Shown: positions 27,015 through 36,105 of the stretch, one piece after another
Layout of the letters: each line of letters begins with the position of its first letter
Numbering within the stretch: the stretch's first letter is position 1
Assembly: GCF_018304765.1 (NCBI RefSeq)
Contig: NZ_CP072642.1
Coordinates: forward strand, 2,013,819 to 2,077,818
DNA: 64,000 nucleotides
Direction of reading: 5' to 3'
DNA from: Chloracidobacterium sp. N
Lineage (GTDB): Bacteria; Acidobacteriota; Blastocatellia; Chloracidobacteriales; Chloracidobacteriaceae
Notes under the pieces: generated by a model
Databases searched by the model: none
What the model was told of the DNA's origin: nothing
Seen by the model: only the letters and a program-made list of their open reading frames with translations
Made by a program: the position numbers and the translations under genes

Positions 27015-28002
27015 ACGCGGCCGTGAAGTGCTGCGGGTGGAAGCCGAAGCCGTGGCGCGTCTCGTGCACCGGCTCGATGAGCATTTTGCGCGGGCGGTGG
27101 ACATCATTCTCGCCGGACGCGGGCATGTGGTCACCCTGGGCATGGGCAAAAGCGGTTTCGTGGCGCGCAAGACTTCGGCAACGCTGGCCAGTCTGGGGAC
27201 ACCTTCGTTCTTTCTGCATCCGGCCGAAGCCGCTCATGGCGACATCGGGCGCGTAACCGCCGAAGATGTCATCCTGGTGTTTTCACACAGCGGGGAAACC
27301 GAAGAAATCGTCCGGCTGCTGCCCAGCTTTCGGGACCTGGCGCTGCCGCTGATGGCCATTCTGGGACGGACGGACTCGACCATCGGGCGGGCGGCGCAGG
27401 TGGTACTGGAAACGGCCGTGGATGCCGAAGCCTGCCCGCTCAATCTGGCCCCGACGGCCTCGACGACAGCCGCCATGGCGCTCGGTGATGCGCTGGCGGT
27501 CGCCGTCGGTACGGCCCGGGGCTTTGCCGTCGAAGACTTTGCCCGGCGACATCCGGGCGGCAAGCTGGGACGCGAACTGCTGCGTGTCGCCGATGTCATG
27601 CACGTGGGGGCGGAGGTTCCGACCGTCCAGCCGACCACGCTGATGCCGGACATCATCCACGAAATTTCACGCAAAGGCTTTGGCATCACCACCGTCGTGG
27701 ACAGCGAACGGCGGCTGCTCGGCGTCATTTCCGACGGCGATCTGCGGCGGCTGATGGAGCATCAGCCGGAAGCCTTCCTGCGGCTTACGGCGGCGGCGGC
27801 GCTGGAAGGGCGGCAGGCACGGCATCCACATCCGCGCACGGCGCGGGCAACCGACCGCGCCATGGCGGCGCTGCGGGCTATGGAAGCGTACCGTATCACC
27901 TCGCTGGTCGTTGTGGATGCCGGGCAGCACGTCGAAGGGCTGGTCCATCTCCACGATCTGTGGGGTGTTTTGTCGTCGGCCGGAGCGGAACCGCGCGTTT
28001 GA
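27001..28002 (+). CDS. kdsD: Arabinose-5-phosphate isomerase (KdsD/KpsF)
   Basis: It interconverts ribulose 5-phosphate and arabinose 5-phosphate, the first step to Kdo for lipopolysaccharide or capsule. The 333-residue product has an N-terminal SIS domain (about 30-165), with Gly-Met-Gly-Lys-Ser-Gly near residue 43, Ala-Glu-Ala-Ala-His-Gly-Asp near 77 and Ser-His-Ser-Gly-Glu-Thr-Glu-Glu near 96. Two C-terminal CBS domains follow (about 200-325). ATG 27001 gives the usual family length (about 325-330). It is followed 85 bases later by ugd, so this locus makes surface-glycan precursors. Confidence 0.94.
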   Translation: MAHIERGREVLRVEAEAVARLVHRLDEHFARAVDIILAGRGHVVTLGMGKSGFVARKTSATLASLGTPSFFLHPAEAAHGDIGRVTAEDVILVFSHSGETEEIVRLLPSFRDLALPLMAILGRTDSTIGRAAQVVLETAVDAEACPLNLAPTASTTAAMALGDALAVAVGTARGFAVEDFARRHPGGKLGRELLRVADVMHVGAEVPTVQPTTLMPDIIHEISRKGFGITTVVDSERRLLGVISDGDLRRLMEHQPEAFLRLTAAAALEGRQARHPHPRTARATDRAMAALRAMEAYRITSLVVVDAGQHVEGLVHLHDLWGVLSSAGAEPRV

Positions 28003-28087
28003 CAGCCAGTTTGACAGCCGGGCCAGGGCTTTGCCAGAGTCGTCCCGTGCAGACCCTGAACTTTTCCCAGTTTCCGACGCCATTGCC

Positions 28088-29392
28088 ATGCACATTGCCA
28101 TCATCGGTACGGGTTACGTAGGTCTCGTCACGGGGGCCTGTTTTGCCGAGTTCGGCGTCAACGTCACCTGTGTGGACAAAGACGCCGCCAAGATTGCCAT
28201 GCTCGAAGACGGGCGCGTGCCCATCTACGAGCCGGGGCTTGACGTGCTCATCGAAAAAAACCGCCGGGCCGGACGTATCCACTTCACAACCGACCTGAAG
28301 GCGGCCGTCCACCGGGCGCTCGTCGTGTTCATTGCCGTTGGCACACCGCCCAATCCAGACGGGAGTCCTGACCTGTCACAGGTGGAAGCCGTGGCCGCGC
28401 AGATTGCCGAAGCCCTTGACGGCTACAAGGTCATCGTCACCAAAAGCACCGTGCCGACCGGCACGGGGCAGGCGATTCGCCGGGTGATGGAGGAATGCTG
28501 CCCGGCCGGGGCGAGCTTCAGTGTCGCCTCCAACCCGGAATTCCTGCGTGAAGGCGATGCCATCAACGACTTCATGCGCCCGGAACGCATCGTCATTGGC
28601 TGCGAAGACCCGCAGGCCAACGCCATTCTCCGCGACCTCTACGCTCCGCTCATTCAAACCGGCGTGCCTTTGGTGGCGACGACCGTGGAAACGGCAGAAC
28701 TCATCAAGTATGCGTCGAATGCGTTTCTGGCGGTGAAGATTTCCTTCATCAACGACTTGGCGCTGCTGTGCGACCGCCTTGGCTGCGATGTGCTCGATGT
28801 GGCCCGTGGCATGGGGCTGGACAGCCGGATTGGCAGCAAGTTTCTGTCGCCGGGGCCGGGCTACGGCGGCTCCTGCTTTCCCAAAGACACCCAAGCGCTG
28901 GCCCACCTGGCGCGCAGTCAACAGCATCGGCTGCGCATCGTCGAGGCCGGCATTGCCGTCAATGACGACATGCACGAGGCCATGCTGGGCAAAATCAAAA
29001 CGCTGCTGGGCGAACCCTACACCGACAAGGTGGCCGGCATGCTGGGGCTGACCTTCAAGCCCGAAACCAGCGATCTGCGTGAATCACCTGCGGTGGCCAT
29101 CGGGGCGGCCATCCGCCGGCTGGGCGTCACCCTGCGGGCCAGCGACCCGGTGGCGATTCCAGAAGCCGCGACGTTGCTGCCCGATGTGACGTTCTGTGAA
29201 GACCCCTACGAAACAGCCGCCGGCTGCGACCTGCTCATCATCGCCACGGAGTGGAATCTGTACCGCCGGCTCGACTTGGAGCGGCTGCGCGAGGTGATGC
29301 GCACACCGGCGATTGCCGACCTGCGGAACGTCTGTGACCCGATGCAGGCGCGGCGCGCCGGCTTCCGTTACCTGGGCGTCGGGCGACGCTGA
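28088..29392 (+). CDS. ugd: UDP-glucose 6-dehydrogenase
   Basis: It oxidises UDP-glucose to UDP-glucuronate with two NAD+, feeding acidic exopolysaccharide or lipid A sugars. The 434-residue protein begins with the Rossmann motif Gly-Thr-Gly-Tyr-Val-Gly-Leu-Val-Thr-Gly (8-17). Also present are Val-Gly-Thr-Pro-Pro near 85, Ser-Thr-Val-Pro-x-Gly-Thr near 120, Asn-Pro-Glu-Phe-Leu-Arg-Glu-Gly near 152 and catalytic Cys263 in Gly-Gly-Ser-Cys-Phe-Pro-Lys-Asp. ATG 28088 places the Rossmann strand at residue 2; a longer upstream frame overlaps kdsD and is unlikely. Confidence 0.95.
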   Translation: MHIAIIGTGYVGLVTGACFAEFGVNVTCVDKDAAKIAMLEDGRVPIYEPGLDVLIEKNRRAGRIHFTTDLKAAVHRALVVFIAVGTPPNPDGSPDLSQVEAVAAQIAEALDGYKVIVTKSTVPTGTGQAIRRVMEECCPAGASFSVASNPEFLREGDAINDFMRPERIVIGCEDPQANAILRDLYAPLIQTGVPLVATTVETAELIKYASNAFLAVKISFINDLALLCDRLGCDVLDVARGMGLDSRIGSKFLSPGPGYGGSCFPKDTQALAHLARSQQHRLRIVEAGIAVNDDMHEAMLGKIKTLLGEPYTDKVAGMLGLTFKPETSDLRESPAVAIGAAIRRLGVTLRASDPVAIPEAATLLPDVTFCEDPYETAAGCDLLIIATEWNLYRRLDLERLREVMRTPAIADLRNVCDPMQARRAGFRYLGVGRR

Positions 29393-29400
29393 CGCAAACG

Positions 29401-29430
29401 GGCGGCCACGGCTTCCCCGCCACGGCCGCC
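29401..29430. terminator. GC-rich inverted repeat between convergent ugd and usp genes
   Basis: GGCGGCC at 29401-29407 is the perfect inverse of GGCCGCC at 29424-29430, with a 16-base loop, nine bases after the ugd stop. A second small hairpin (CGCTT-TC-AAGCG) follows at about 29432-29443. Neither has a T-run, so if they terminate transcription it is Rho-assisted or partial. Confidence 0.35.
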
Positions 29431-29451
29431 ACGCTTTCAAGCGCCACACGC

Positions 29452-30372
29452 TCAAGCCGTTTGACTGGCCCCCGGCGGCACGACCAGCACCGGGCAGGGC
29501 AACTCCCGAATCACCCGCTCGACGTGGTGGCCAAGCGGCTGGCCGGATTTGCGGTCGCCACAGCCCATGACGATGAGATCGGCTTCGATTTCGTGGGCCA
29601 GTTTCAGGGTGACTTCATAAGCCCGTCCATCACATAACCGGGACTCAACATTGACGCCGGCGGCCGCCGCTTCGGCGGCCAGCGCCTCGAAGCGCGCTTC
29701 GGCGTTGCGCCGCACGAGTGCCACGGCATCATCTTCCCCGCTTTTGGCGCGCATGGGGAAGTACCCCAGAACGATATGAATGGCATGGAGGGCCGTGACC
29801 TTGGCCCCATGGGCTTTTGCCAGATCGAAGGCCAGTTGCTTGGCGGCATCCGTCACCGGGTCAAAATCCGTGGCCAGGAGAATCCGGTTGAGTGCAATCG
29901 TCGTTTCAGCGCCTTTGTAGTACACGAAGTCGCGCGAAGGCGGCCGGGCCACCAGGACCGGACAGGGGGTTTCTTCGAGTACGGCCAGGGCTGTCGAACC
30001 AATGAGCGGACGACTTAGAAACCCACGCCGCTGCGTTGCCATCACCACGAGGGAGATGTCTTTCTCGCGTGCGACACGCAGGATTTCCGCTGCCGGCTCA
30101 CCTTCCGCCAGCATGGCATTGGCATTCAGCCCCTGGAGCACTTCGTGCTGAAGTATTTCTTCCAGCTCGCGACGAATACCAACGAGCCATTCAAAGCCGT
30201 TTTCGGCCAGGGCCCGCTCCGAAAGCCGCAGCGCCTGGGCCGGCAGGGAGGCGCTCTGAACATTGAGGATGGTCACCTGCCCGTTGGACTGTCGCGCAAA
30301 AGCCGCTGCGTATTTCAGCAGCCCACGCGAGAGCGGGGAGAAATCAGTGGGAAAGAGAATGTGCTGGAACAT
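29452..30372 (-). CDS. Tandem-domain universal stress protein
   Basis: A 306-residue cytoplasmic protein with two UspA domains. Domain 1 (about 1-145) opens with Ile-Leu-Phe-Pro-Thr-Asp-Phe-Ser. Domain 2 (about 160-304) opens with Ile-Leu-Leu-Ala-Thr-Asp-Phe-Asp. Domain 2 ends with a Met-Gly-x2-Gly-x9-Gly-His-His-Val-Glu-Arg-Val-Ile-Arg pattern typical of ATP-binding Usps, whereas the matching part of domain 1 is Met-Ala-Thr-Gln-Arg-Arg-Gly and may have lost nucleotide binding. Such proteins protect against starvation, oxidants and heat; the exact role is not predictable. It appears monocistronic and converges with ugd. Confidence 0.9.
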   Translation of the reverse strand: MFQHILFPTDFSPLSRGLLKYAAAFARQSNGQVTILNVQSASLPAQALRLSERALAENGFEWLVGIRRELEEILQHEVLQGLNANAMLAEGEPAAEILRVAREKDISLVVMATQRRGFLSRPLIGSTALAVLEETPCPVLVARPPSRDFVYYKGAETTIALNRILLATDFDPVTDAAKQLAFDLAKAHGAKVTALHAIHIVLGYFPMRAKSGEDDAVALVRRNAEARFEALAAEAAAAGVNVESRLCDGRAYEVTLKLAHEIEADLIVMGCGDRKSGQPLGHHVERVIRELPCPVLVVPPGASQTA

Positions 30373-30416
30373 GGCGTCAGAACCGGTACGTATGTGGGTC
30401 AGTCATCTGGTGGGAA

Positions 30417-30434
30417 GTTTCGGTCAGCCGAAAC
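30417..30434. repeat. Perfect 7-bp hairpin upstream of the universal stress gene
   Basis: GTTTCGG, loop TCAG, CCGAAAC. It lies 45-62 bases upstream of the minus-strand usp start at 30372, so it could be an operator or a leader hairpin for that gene. No T-run on either strand. Confidence 0.4.
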
Positions 30435-30480
30435 CTTTGCCGTTACTGCGTGAGATTCCAGCGTAGCGCACCAGATGGCG

Positions 30481-30513
30481 CTGCGCCTATCAGAAAATCT
30501 CTGACAGGCGCAG
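30481..30513. repeat. Long imperfect hairpin between the ferritin-like and usp genes
   Basis: CTGCGCCT (30481-30488) pairs with AGGCGCAG (30506-30513), and the inner CAGA (30491-30494) pairs with TCTG (30500-30503) around a 5-base loop. It is about 90-120 bases downstream of the ferritin-like gene and upstream of usp. It may be a terminator or RNA-processing stem; there is no T-run. Confidence 0.4.
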
Positions 30514-30576
30514 TCGAACGCCACATCACAGGCACCACACCAGGTCATAACCAACCTGCGTCCGGTTCACCACGCC

Positions 30577-30598
30577 AGTTCGCCACACCAGGCGAACT
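30577..30598 (-). terminator. Hairpin three bases after the stop codon of the ferritin-like gene
   Basis: AGTTCGCC (30577-30584), 6-base loop, GGCGAACT (30591-30598): a perfect 8-bp stem starting 3 bases beyond the minus-strand stop at 30602-30604. There is no T-run, so it may be a 3' stabilising stem or Rho-type terminator element rather than a classical intrinsic terminator. Confidence 0.45.
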
Positions 30599-30601
30599 CC
30601 A

Positions 30602-31507
30602 CTAGGCGGCCTGTGCCTGCGGACGCCACAGGCTTTCAACCGCACGGCGCGCATCCGCCACCAGACGGCCCAGCAGTGAGTCGGACGCAAGTGGCTGTCC
30701 GGCCACGATGCGCTGCACATCGGCGCTGACCTGTTCCCGCAGCCGGGCGGAAGACAGGATGGTTTCGACGAGTTGCCACCGGGCGCCAAACACCGGGCGC
30801 GGGTCTGCGGCCCGGAAGAACTGCTCCACCACGTAGGGAATCTGCCGTTCTGCCGGCAACTGCCGGGCTACTTCCACAACCCGCCGCATGCGGCGGATGG
30901 GCGCGCCCGGCATAATGTCCAGCGAAGTTTCATAGGCGGCTTTTTCAATGACTTCAAACTTCGCCTGCGCCCGCCGCACTTCGGCTTCCCGTCCGTTGGC
31001 CTTGAGTTCGGACAGATACTGGTTGCCCCACCGGACGTGCCCGGCTTCTTCGTTTTTGACCTGGTTGAGCAGCTTGAAGGCTTTGCTTTCCCTGGGCAGG
31101 GTCGAAACATGCAGTGCAAAGCTGAACAGCCCGCGCTTTTCCGTCACGTTGAGCGCCGCCAGCAGTTCGACTTCATCAATCCGGTCGGGATCAGTGCTGG
31201 CGGTAGCGAGGGCGGCAAACTCATCCACATACTTGATGCCCAGCGGCGGGCGTGGGACATCGCCCAGGTCCGTCATAATGTCGGCAATCATCGCGGCGTG
31301 GCGAAACTCATCGTCCGCGTGGTGAACAAGCGCTTCGGCAAGCTGGGGATTGGTGGCTTCGACCTGTTTGGCCAGCGCGGCAATCCCTTCGGCTCCGTGA
31401 TATTCCGAGTAGTAGTAAAGATTCATCGTCGCCCAGTGCAAATCAGGATCGGCGACAATGCGCTCGAATACCTGACGCATGGCGGCTTCTTGGCGAGTAG
31501 CTGACAT
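30602..31507 (-). CDS. Ferritin-like diiron protein of unknown substrate
   Basis: A 301-residue protein. Its N-terminal half has the four-helix diiron pattern: Glu35/Glu40 (Ser-Glu-Tyr-His-Gly-Ala-Glu), Glu67-x2-His70 (Asp-Asp-Glu-Phe-Arg-His), Glu112 to Glu123 on helix three, and Glu154-x2-His157 (Glu-Glu-Ala-Gly-His-Val-Arg-Trp). This suits an iron-dependent oxidase or oxygenase, or a peroxide-detoxifying protein, rather than a storage ferritin. The C-terminal 100 residues are helical and unassigned. The start at 31507 is set by GGGAGA (complement of 31514-31519); a longer frame reads through a repeat and is unlikely. It is not AcsF (the iron-dependent chlorophyll cyclase), whose motifs differ. 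No neighbour indicates a substrate. Confidence 0.75.
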   Translation of the reverse strand: MSATRQEAAMRQVFERIVADPDLHWATMNLYYYSEYHGAEGIAALAKQVEATNPQLAEALVHHADDEFRHAAMIADIMTDLGDVPRPPLGIKYVDEFAALATASTDPDRIDEVELLAALNVTEKRGLFSFALHVSTLPRESKAFKLLNQVKNEEAGHVRWGNQYLSELKANGREAEVRRAQAKFEVIEKAAYETSLDIMPGAPIRRMRRVVEVARQLPAERQIPYVVEQFFRAADPRPVFGARWQLVETILSSARLREQVSADVQRIVAGQPLASDSLLGRLVADARRAVESLWRPQAQAA

Positions 31508-31578
31508 GCAAGGTCTCCCAAACTGGCAAAGAGATGGGTTGTCCTGGGGGATGAAGGCCACAACTGTAAACCACCGCC

Positions 31579-31665
31579 GGCCAATTGCAAACCCATGGCC
31601 GACGCCTTTGTGCAATGTGAATGGCAAGTGGTCAATTGCAACCCACGGCTGACGCCGCCGTGCAA
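31579..31665. repeat. Diverged 37-bp direct repeat upstream of the ferritin-like gene
   Basis: Copy one (31579-31615) and copy two (31630-31665) start 51 bases apart and share 30 of 37 aligned positions. Both contain CAATTGCAA with the palindrome TTGCAA and end in GTGCAA. They occupy the 174-base gap between the patatin-like and ferritin-like genes, i.e. the presumed promoter region of the latter. Confidence 0.7.
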
Positions 31666-31681
31666 GCTCGTCCGGGCGCTT

Positions 31682-32503
31682 TCAGCCCGGCGAAGGCTGT
31701 GCCGCCGACGCGATGAGGGCTTCCGTCACGGCGCGTCCCGAAGCCACCAAGGCTTCCAGATCGGACTGCCGATACAGCAGCATGCCCCGCCCCAGCGCAT
31801 CCGGCAGGACGACGTGAATGGGCACGTCCGGCCGACGCGCCTGCCAGACCTTGAGTTTGGCAGCGTTTTCCCGCCGGTGGGACAGGCGGTTGGCAATGTC
31901 ACTGACCACAATCTGACGCGGACGGAAAGGCGCGGCAAAGAGGTACTCGATGGGCAGCCGGTTGCGCCCACCGGCGTCGCTGAGGGACATCCGCTGCCCG
32001 GCATGGACGATGCGCCGTGGCGGATAGACCACCGGAATGGCCACGGCCCCCCGCATGGCCTCGGCCAGCGGGAAATCCGGCATCTGGTTGTGAAACATGA
32101 CTTCCCGCCTGGCAAGGCCATCGAAGGCCAGCAGGCCAATGCGCTCGACGCCGTGGTGCAGTGACCGCCCGGAGGCTTGTTCGAGCCGCTCCAGATAGGT
32201 TGGGACAATCCCGGCCCGGCGCTGGAAGTAAGGGCGGGCAAAGCGTGGTGCACGGCGCGCCGCTGCCCAGGCCAGCAGATGCCGCGAGGAAAGCCCCAGC
32301 CCCAGGGTGCGCATTTCCTCAAGCGACAGACCAACCCCGGCATAGTAGGCCGCAATCAGCGCGCCAACGCTGGAGCCGACGATTTCCTGTATGCGGAAAC
32401 CGTGCGTCACCAACGCTTCGAGCACCCCGACGTGGGCGACGCCACGCGCACCCCCAGCGGCGAGAACCAGACTGACCGGCTCTTCTGGTTGCAGTGGACG
32501 CAT
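31682..32503 (-). CDS. Patatin-like phospholipase / esterase
   Basis: A 273-residue patatin-family hydrolase. The oxyanion-hole motif Gly-Gly-Ala-Arg-Gly is at 17-21, the nucleophile Ser45 is in Gly-Ser-Ser-Val-Gly (43-47), and the catalytic Asp176 is in Ser-Asp-Ala-Gly-Gly. Such enzymes release fatty acids from phospholipids; there is no signal peptide, so it should act inside the cell or at the inner membrane. ATG 32503 has a G-rich stretch just upstream; a GTG at 32533 with AGGGGAA upstream is an alternative that adds ten residues. It lies 89 bases downstream of sucC on the same strand. Confidence 0.88.
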   Translation of the reverse strand: MRPLQPEEPVSLVLAAGGARGVAHVGVLEALVTHGFRIQEIVGSSVGALIAAYYAGVGLSLEEMRTLGLGLSSRHLLAWAAARRAPRFARPYFQRRAGIVPTYLERLEQASGRSLHHGVERIGLLAFDGLARREVMFHNQMPDFPLAEAMRGAVAIPVVYPPRRIVHAGQRMSLSDAGGRNRLPIEYLFAAPFRPRQIVVSDIANRLSHRRENAAKLKVWQARRPDVPIHVVLPDALGRGMLLYRQSDLEALVASGRAVTEALIASAAQPSPG

Positions 32504-32592
32504 GTCCCCCCCATACCACAGGTGACAGGCCACTTCCCCTGAAAGACCGTGCCCGGAAGATGGGTTCTGCCCAGTGCAGCCGCCAGGTGCGC

Positions 32593-33753
<1,161 letters not shown>

Positions 33754-33778
33754 AAGCAGGTTCCTGAGTGAGCCGGGC

Positions 33779-35038
33779 TTAGCGGCGGCTGCGCAGACGC
33801 TCGATGGCCTGCTTCAGACTGATGCGCATGCGTTCGAGCGATTCGCCCAGTTCGCCGATTTCATCCCCGGTGGCGACCACGATGGGCTCATCGAGTTCGC
33901 CGAGACTGATGCGGTTCGCGGCTTCGGTCAGTTGCAGAATCGGCTTCGTGAGAAGCTGCGACAGGTAAAAGGCAATGCCAACGCCCAGCACCAGTGAGAC
34001 GCCGGTGACGATGGCAATGATGAGCAGCGTCGTGTTGAACACCTGACTGAAATAGCTTTCACGCACCCCCACGCCAACGTAGCCGATGATGGTGAGGTCA
34101 CTGGGCTCCTTGATCGGCGCAAAGGCCGTTTTGTAATCGCCTCCCAGCAGGGTGTTGTTGACGGCCGTGGGTTTGTCGTCGGCCAGCGGACCTTGAATCG
34201 CCACACCCAGGGCGCGGGGATCGCTGGCTGAAATCACCTTCTTATCCTTCGACAGCACGAGTGTCACCGACACATCCTGCAGGTCGCGGTAGAGCGTCTG
34301 CTTGATTTCCCGCGTGAGTGCCGTCAGGGGACGGTTCTCATCCTGGGGCGCGTTGTTGATGAGCTGCCCGGCCACAACGTAGCCCTGCACCCGATTGCCG
34401 GACACCACCGGCGCAATGCCTTCGAGGGTCAGCCCAACCTGTGACGCCACGTTGCGGTTGAACTGCTCGGCCAGGCCAAAGTCCCGGAGCAGATCGGGCG
34501 TTTCATTGACGGCCCCGGACACCAGCGCCCGCAACAGGGCATCGGGCTGATTGCTTTCGGCAGCATTTTTGGCCTTGATGAACAGCGGGTTGTCACCAAA
34601 GGAGCTGTCTCCACTGCCGGCGCTGCGCATCAGAACCTGCCCTTTGGTGTCGAGGGTGGCCAGGAAGTCCACCCCGGAAGATTCGACCCGCTGCCGCAGC
34701 AACTGACTGAGCTTTTGCCGCCCGCCCGCCTGGCTCTGCTGGGCCACCTGGGCTGGATTCCCCGAAGCACTCGAAGCCCCGGTCGGCGCCGCCGCCGAGT
34801 CAATGAGGTTCTCGGCCGCAATGGCCTGGGCCGTGGACTGGGCGACTTCCCGCAGGGCCTGCTGTCGGGAGCGCAGAATGCGGTCGGCGAGGCGGGCATC
34901 CTTTTCGATGTCCCGGCGGGCATTGCCATCAATCGTCCCACTGACGATGACCACGAAAGCCAGCGCCGACAGCGCCAGCGGCGCAAAAATGAGGAGCGCC
35001 GCAAAAATGGCAAGTTTATTCCGAATGTTGAGTTTCAT
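33779..35038 (-). CDS. Membrane HAMP sensor without an output domain
   Basis: A 419-residue protein with a membrane helix at about 10-34, a large periplasmic sensor (about 35-330, Cache-like in length), a second helix (about 335-361) and a HAMP domain (about 359-412). It ends seven residues later in Arg-Leu-Arg-Ser-Arg-Arg. No histidine kinase, methyl-accepting, cyclase or GGDEF domain follows, and the stop codon is clean. It must signal by recruiting partners, and the DUF4388/roadblock proteins upstream on the same strand are candidates (inference). An inverted repeat lies in its 5' region. Confidence 0.85.
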   Translation of the reverse strand: MKLNIRNKLAIFAALLIFAPLALSALAFVVIVSGTIDGNARRDIEKDARLADRILRSRQQALREVAQSTAQAIAAENLIDSAAAPTGASSASGNPAQVAQQSQAGGRQKLSQLLRQRVESSGVDFLATLDTKGQVLMRSAGSGDSSFGDNPLFIKAKNAAESNQPDALLRALVSGAVNETPDLLRDFGLAEQFNRNVASQVGLTLEGIAPVVSGNRVQGYVVAGQLINNAPQDENRPLTALTREIKQTLYRDLQDVSVTLVLSKDKKVISASDPRALGVAIQGPLADDKPTAVNNTLLGGDYKTAFAPIKEPSDLTIIGYVGVGVRESYFSQVFNTTLLIIAIVTGVSLVLGVGIAFYLSQLLTKPILQLTEAANRISLGELDEPIVVATGDEIGELGESLERMRISLKQAIERLRSRR

Positions 35039-35058
35039 GGTCGAAAATGAAGCGTGAC

Positions 35059-35075
35059 GTGTCGGTGGCCGACAC
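35059..35075. repeat. Perfect 7-bp hairpin upstream of the HAMP-sensor gene
   Basis: GTGTCGG, loop TGG, CCGACAC, 21 bases upstream of the minus-strand start at 35038. It may be an attenuating hairpin that separates the sensor gene from the DUF4388 genes upstream, or an operator. No adjacent T-run. Confidence 0.4.
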
Positions 35076-35194
35076 GGCCGAAAGGTGCGGCCCCCGCCTG
35101 CCTCCCCAACCTGCCGGGAGCAGGGACGCTACGATGCGAAACCATCCCGACAGCGTGGCCCACGCCCGACGCCCATCCAGTGCAGCCGTCCGGG

Positions 35195-36001
35195 TCAGGC
35201 ATAAAGGTGCTGCATGATTTCAAGCATGGCCTCCTGAAACTTGACCCGCCGTTCGTTGTCCGGGATTTCTTCGGCCAGGCGCTCGGCCAGGGATGGCATC
35301 ATGTCTTTGGGCATCTGCCGCAGTTTGAACCCAAGGGCTTCGGCGCAGTCTTCGAGCACAATCGGCGCCATGGGGCCGATGGCGCGGGTCAGTTCGCGCT
35401 CAGTCTGGTGGATGATGTCATCTGAGACCACATCCACCTGCACATCCTCTTCCTGACGCTCGCCGACATACTCGACGAGCCCCAAATCGTACAGGCGGAC
35501 GATCACCTTCGACGCCATCAGTTCATTGAGTTGCGTGATGTCCCCAATCTCGCCGACCGTCTGGACACCATCCAGGTTCTGAATCACCGACCAGTCTTCC
35601 GCGCGCAGGGAAAACTCCTTCATCGAGCGCGAAGAAAGCCGGAACACCGCGCGCGCCGAGGGCACGACCCGGCGGACACTTTCCCACTCGGTCGCATAGG
35701 TGACGCATTCCAGCAGAATCTCTTCGGTCTGAAGGTAGGTGGTTCGTTCATCGGTTGGCGTGTCCGTGGCTGTGAAGCTGAACTTCCCGCTGCCCCAGGA
35801 AAACAGACCATAGACGGCGTCCTCCCCGATGGCATCCTCATAAACAGCGTGGACAATCTGGCCGTTGTCGAAATAAATCTCCCCCTGCCGCCCATCGTCG
35901 TGAACGAGTTCCAGCGTCCCGGTCCGGTTGCTCGCATGAAGCAGCCGCAGGACATCCATAAGCTTGAGCTGCGCCAGATTCCCACTGAATGCGTTCGACA
36001 T
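35195..36001 (-). CDS. DUF4388 (PATAN) domain protein
   Basis: A 268-residue cytoplasmic protein. Residues 1-105 form a DUF4388/PATAN domain: a Leu-Leu-His-Ala-Ser-Asn-Arg-Thr-Gly-Thr-Leu-Glu-Leu start, an Ile-Tyr-Phe-Asp-Asn-Gly-Gln-Ile-Val-His-Ala core and a Ser-Gly-Lys-Phe-Ser-Phe end. Residues 120-200 look like a second small winged or helical domain, and the C-terminal 70 residues are helical and acidic. The start is ATG 36001, giving the domain at the very N-terminus. PATAN domains are adaptor modules linked to motility and response-regulator signalling in other bacteria. It is the fourth gene of the cluster. Confidence 0.82.
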   Translation of the reverse strand: MSNAFSGNLAQLKLMDVLRLLHASNRTGTLELVHDDGRQGEIYFDNGQIVHAVYEDAIGEDAVYGLFSWGSGKFSFTATDTPTDERTTYLQTEEILLECVTYATEWESVRRVVPSARAVFRLSSRSMKEFSLRAEDWSVIQNLDGVQTVGEIGDITQLNELMASKVIVRLYDLGLVEYVGERQEEDVQVDVVSDDIIHQTERELTRAIGPMAPIVLEDCAEALGFKLRQMPKDMMPSLAERLAEEIPDNERRVKFQEAMLEIMQHLYA

Positions 36002-36105
36002 GGTGTACGTCCCCAGGGCCAAACAAAATACCGTTGGGTGCTCTGACCAGCTCCCGGCGGAAGCCGCCACGCGCCCCCTGATGCCACGTCACCTCGCTGC
36101 CACCG

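Noticed and set aside
30602-31507. Aerobic chlorophyll cyclase AcsF
   Set aside because: The diiron spacing and surrounding residues differ from AcsF, and no bch gene is adjacent.
31570-31670. Possible sigma-54 promoter (TGGCA...TTGCA)
   Set aside because: The distance between the GG and GC elements is 13 bases instead of the required 10, and the orientation is away from the gene.
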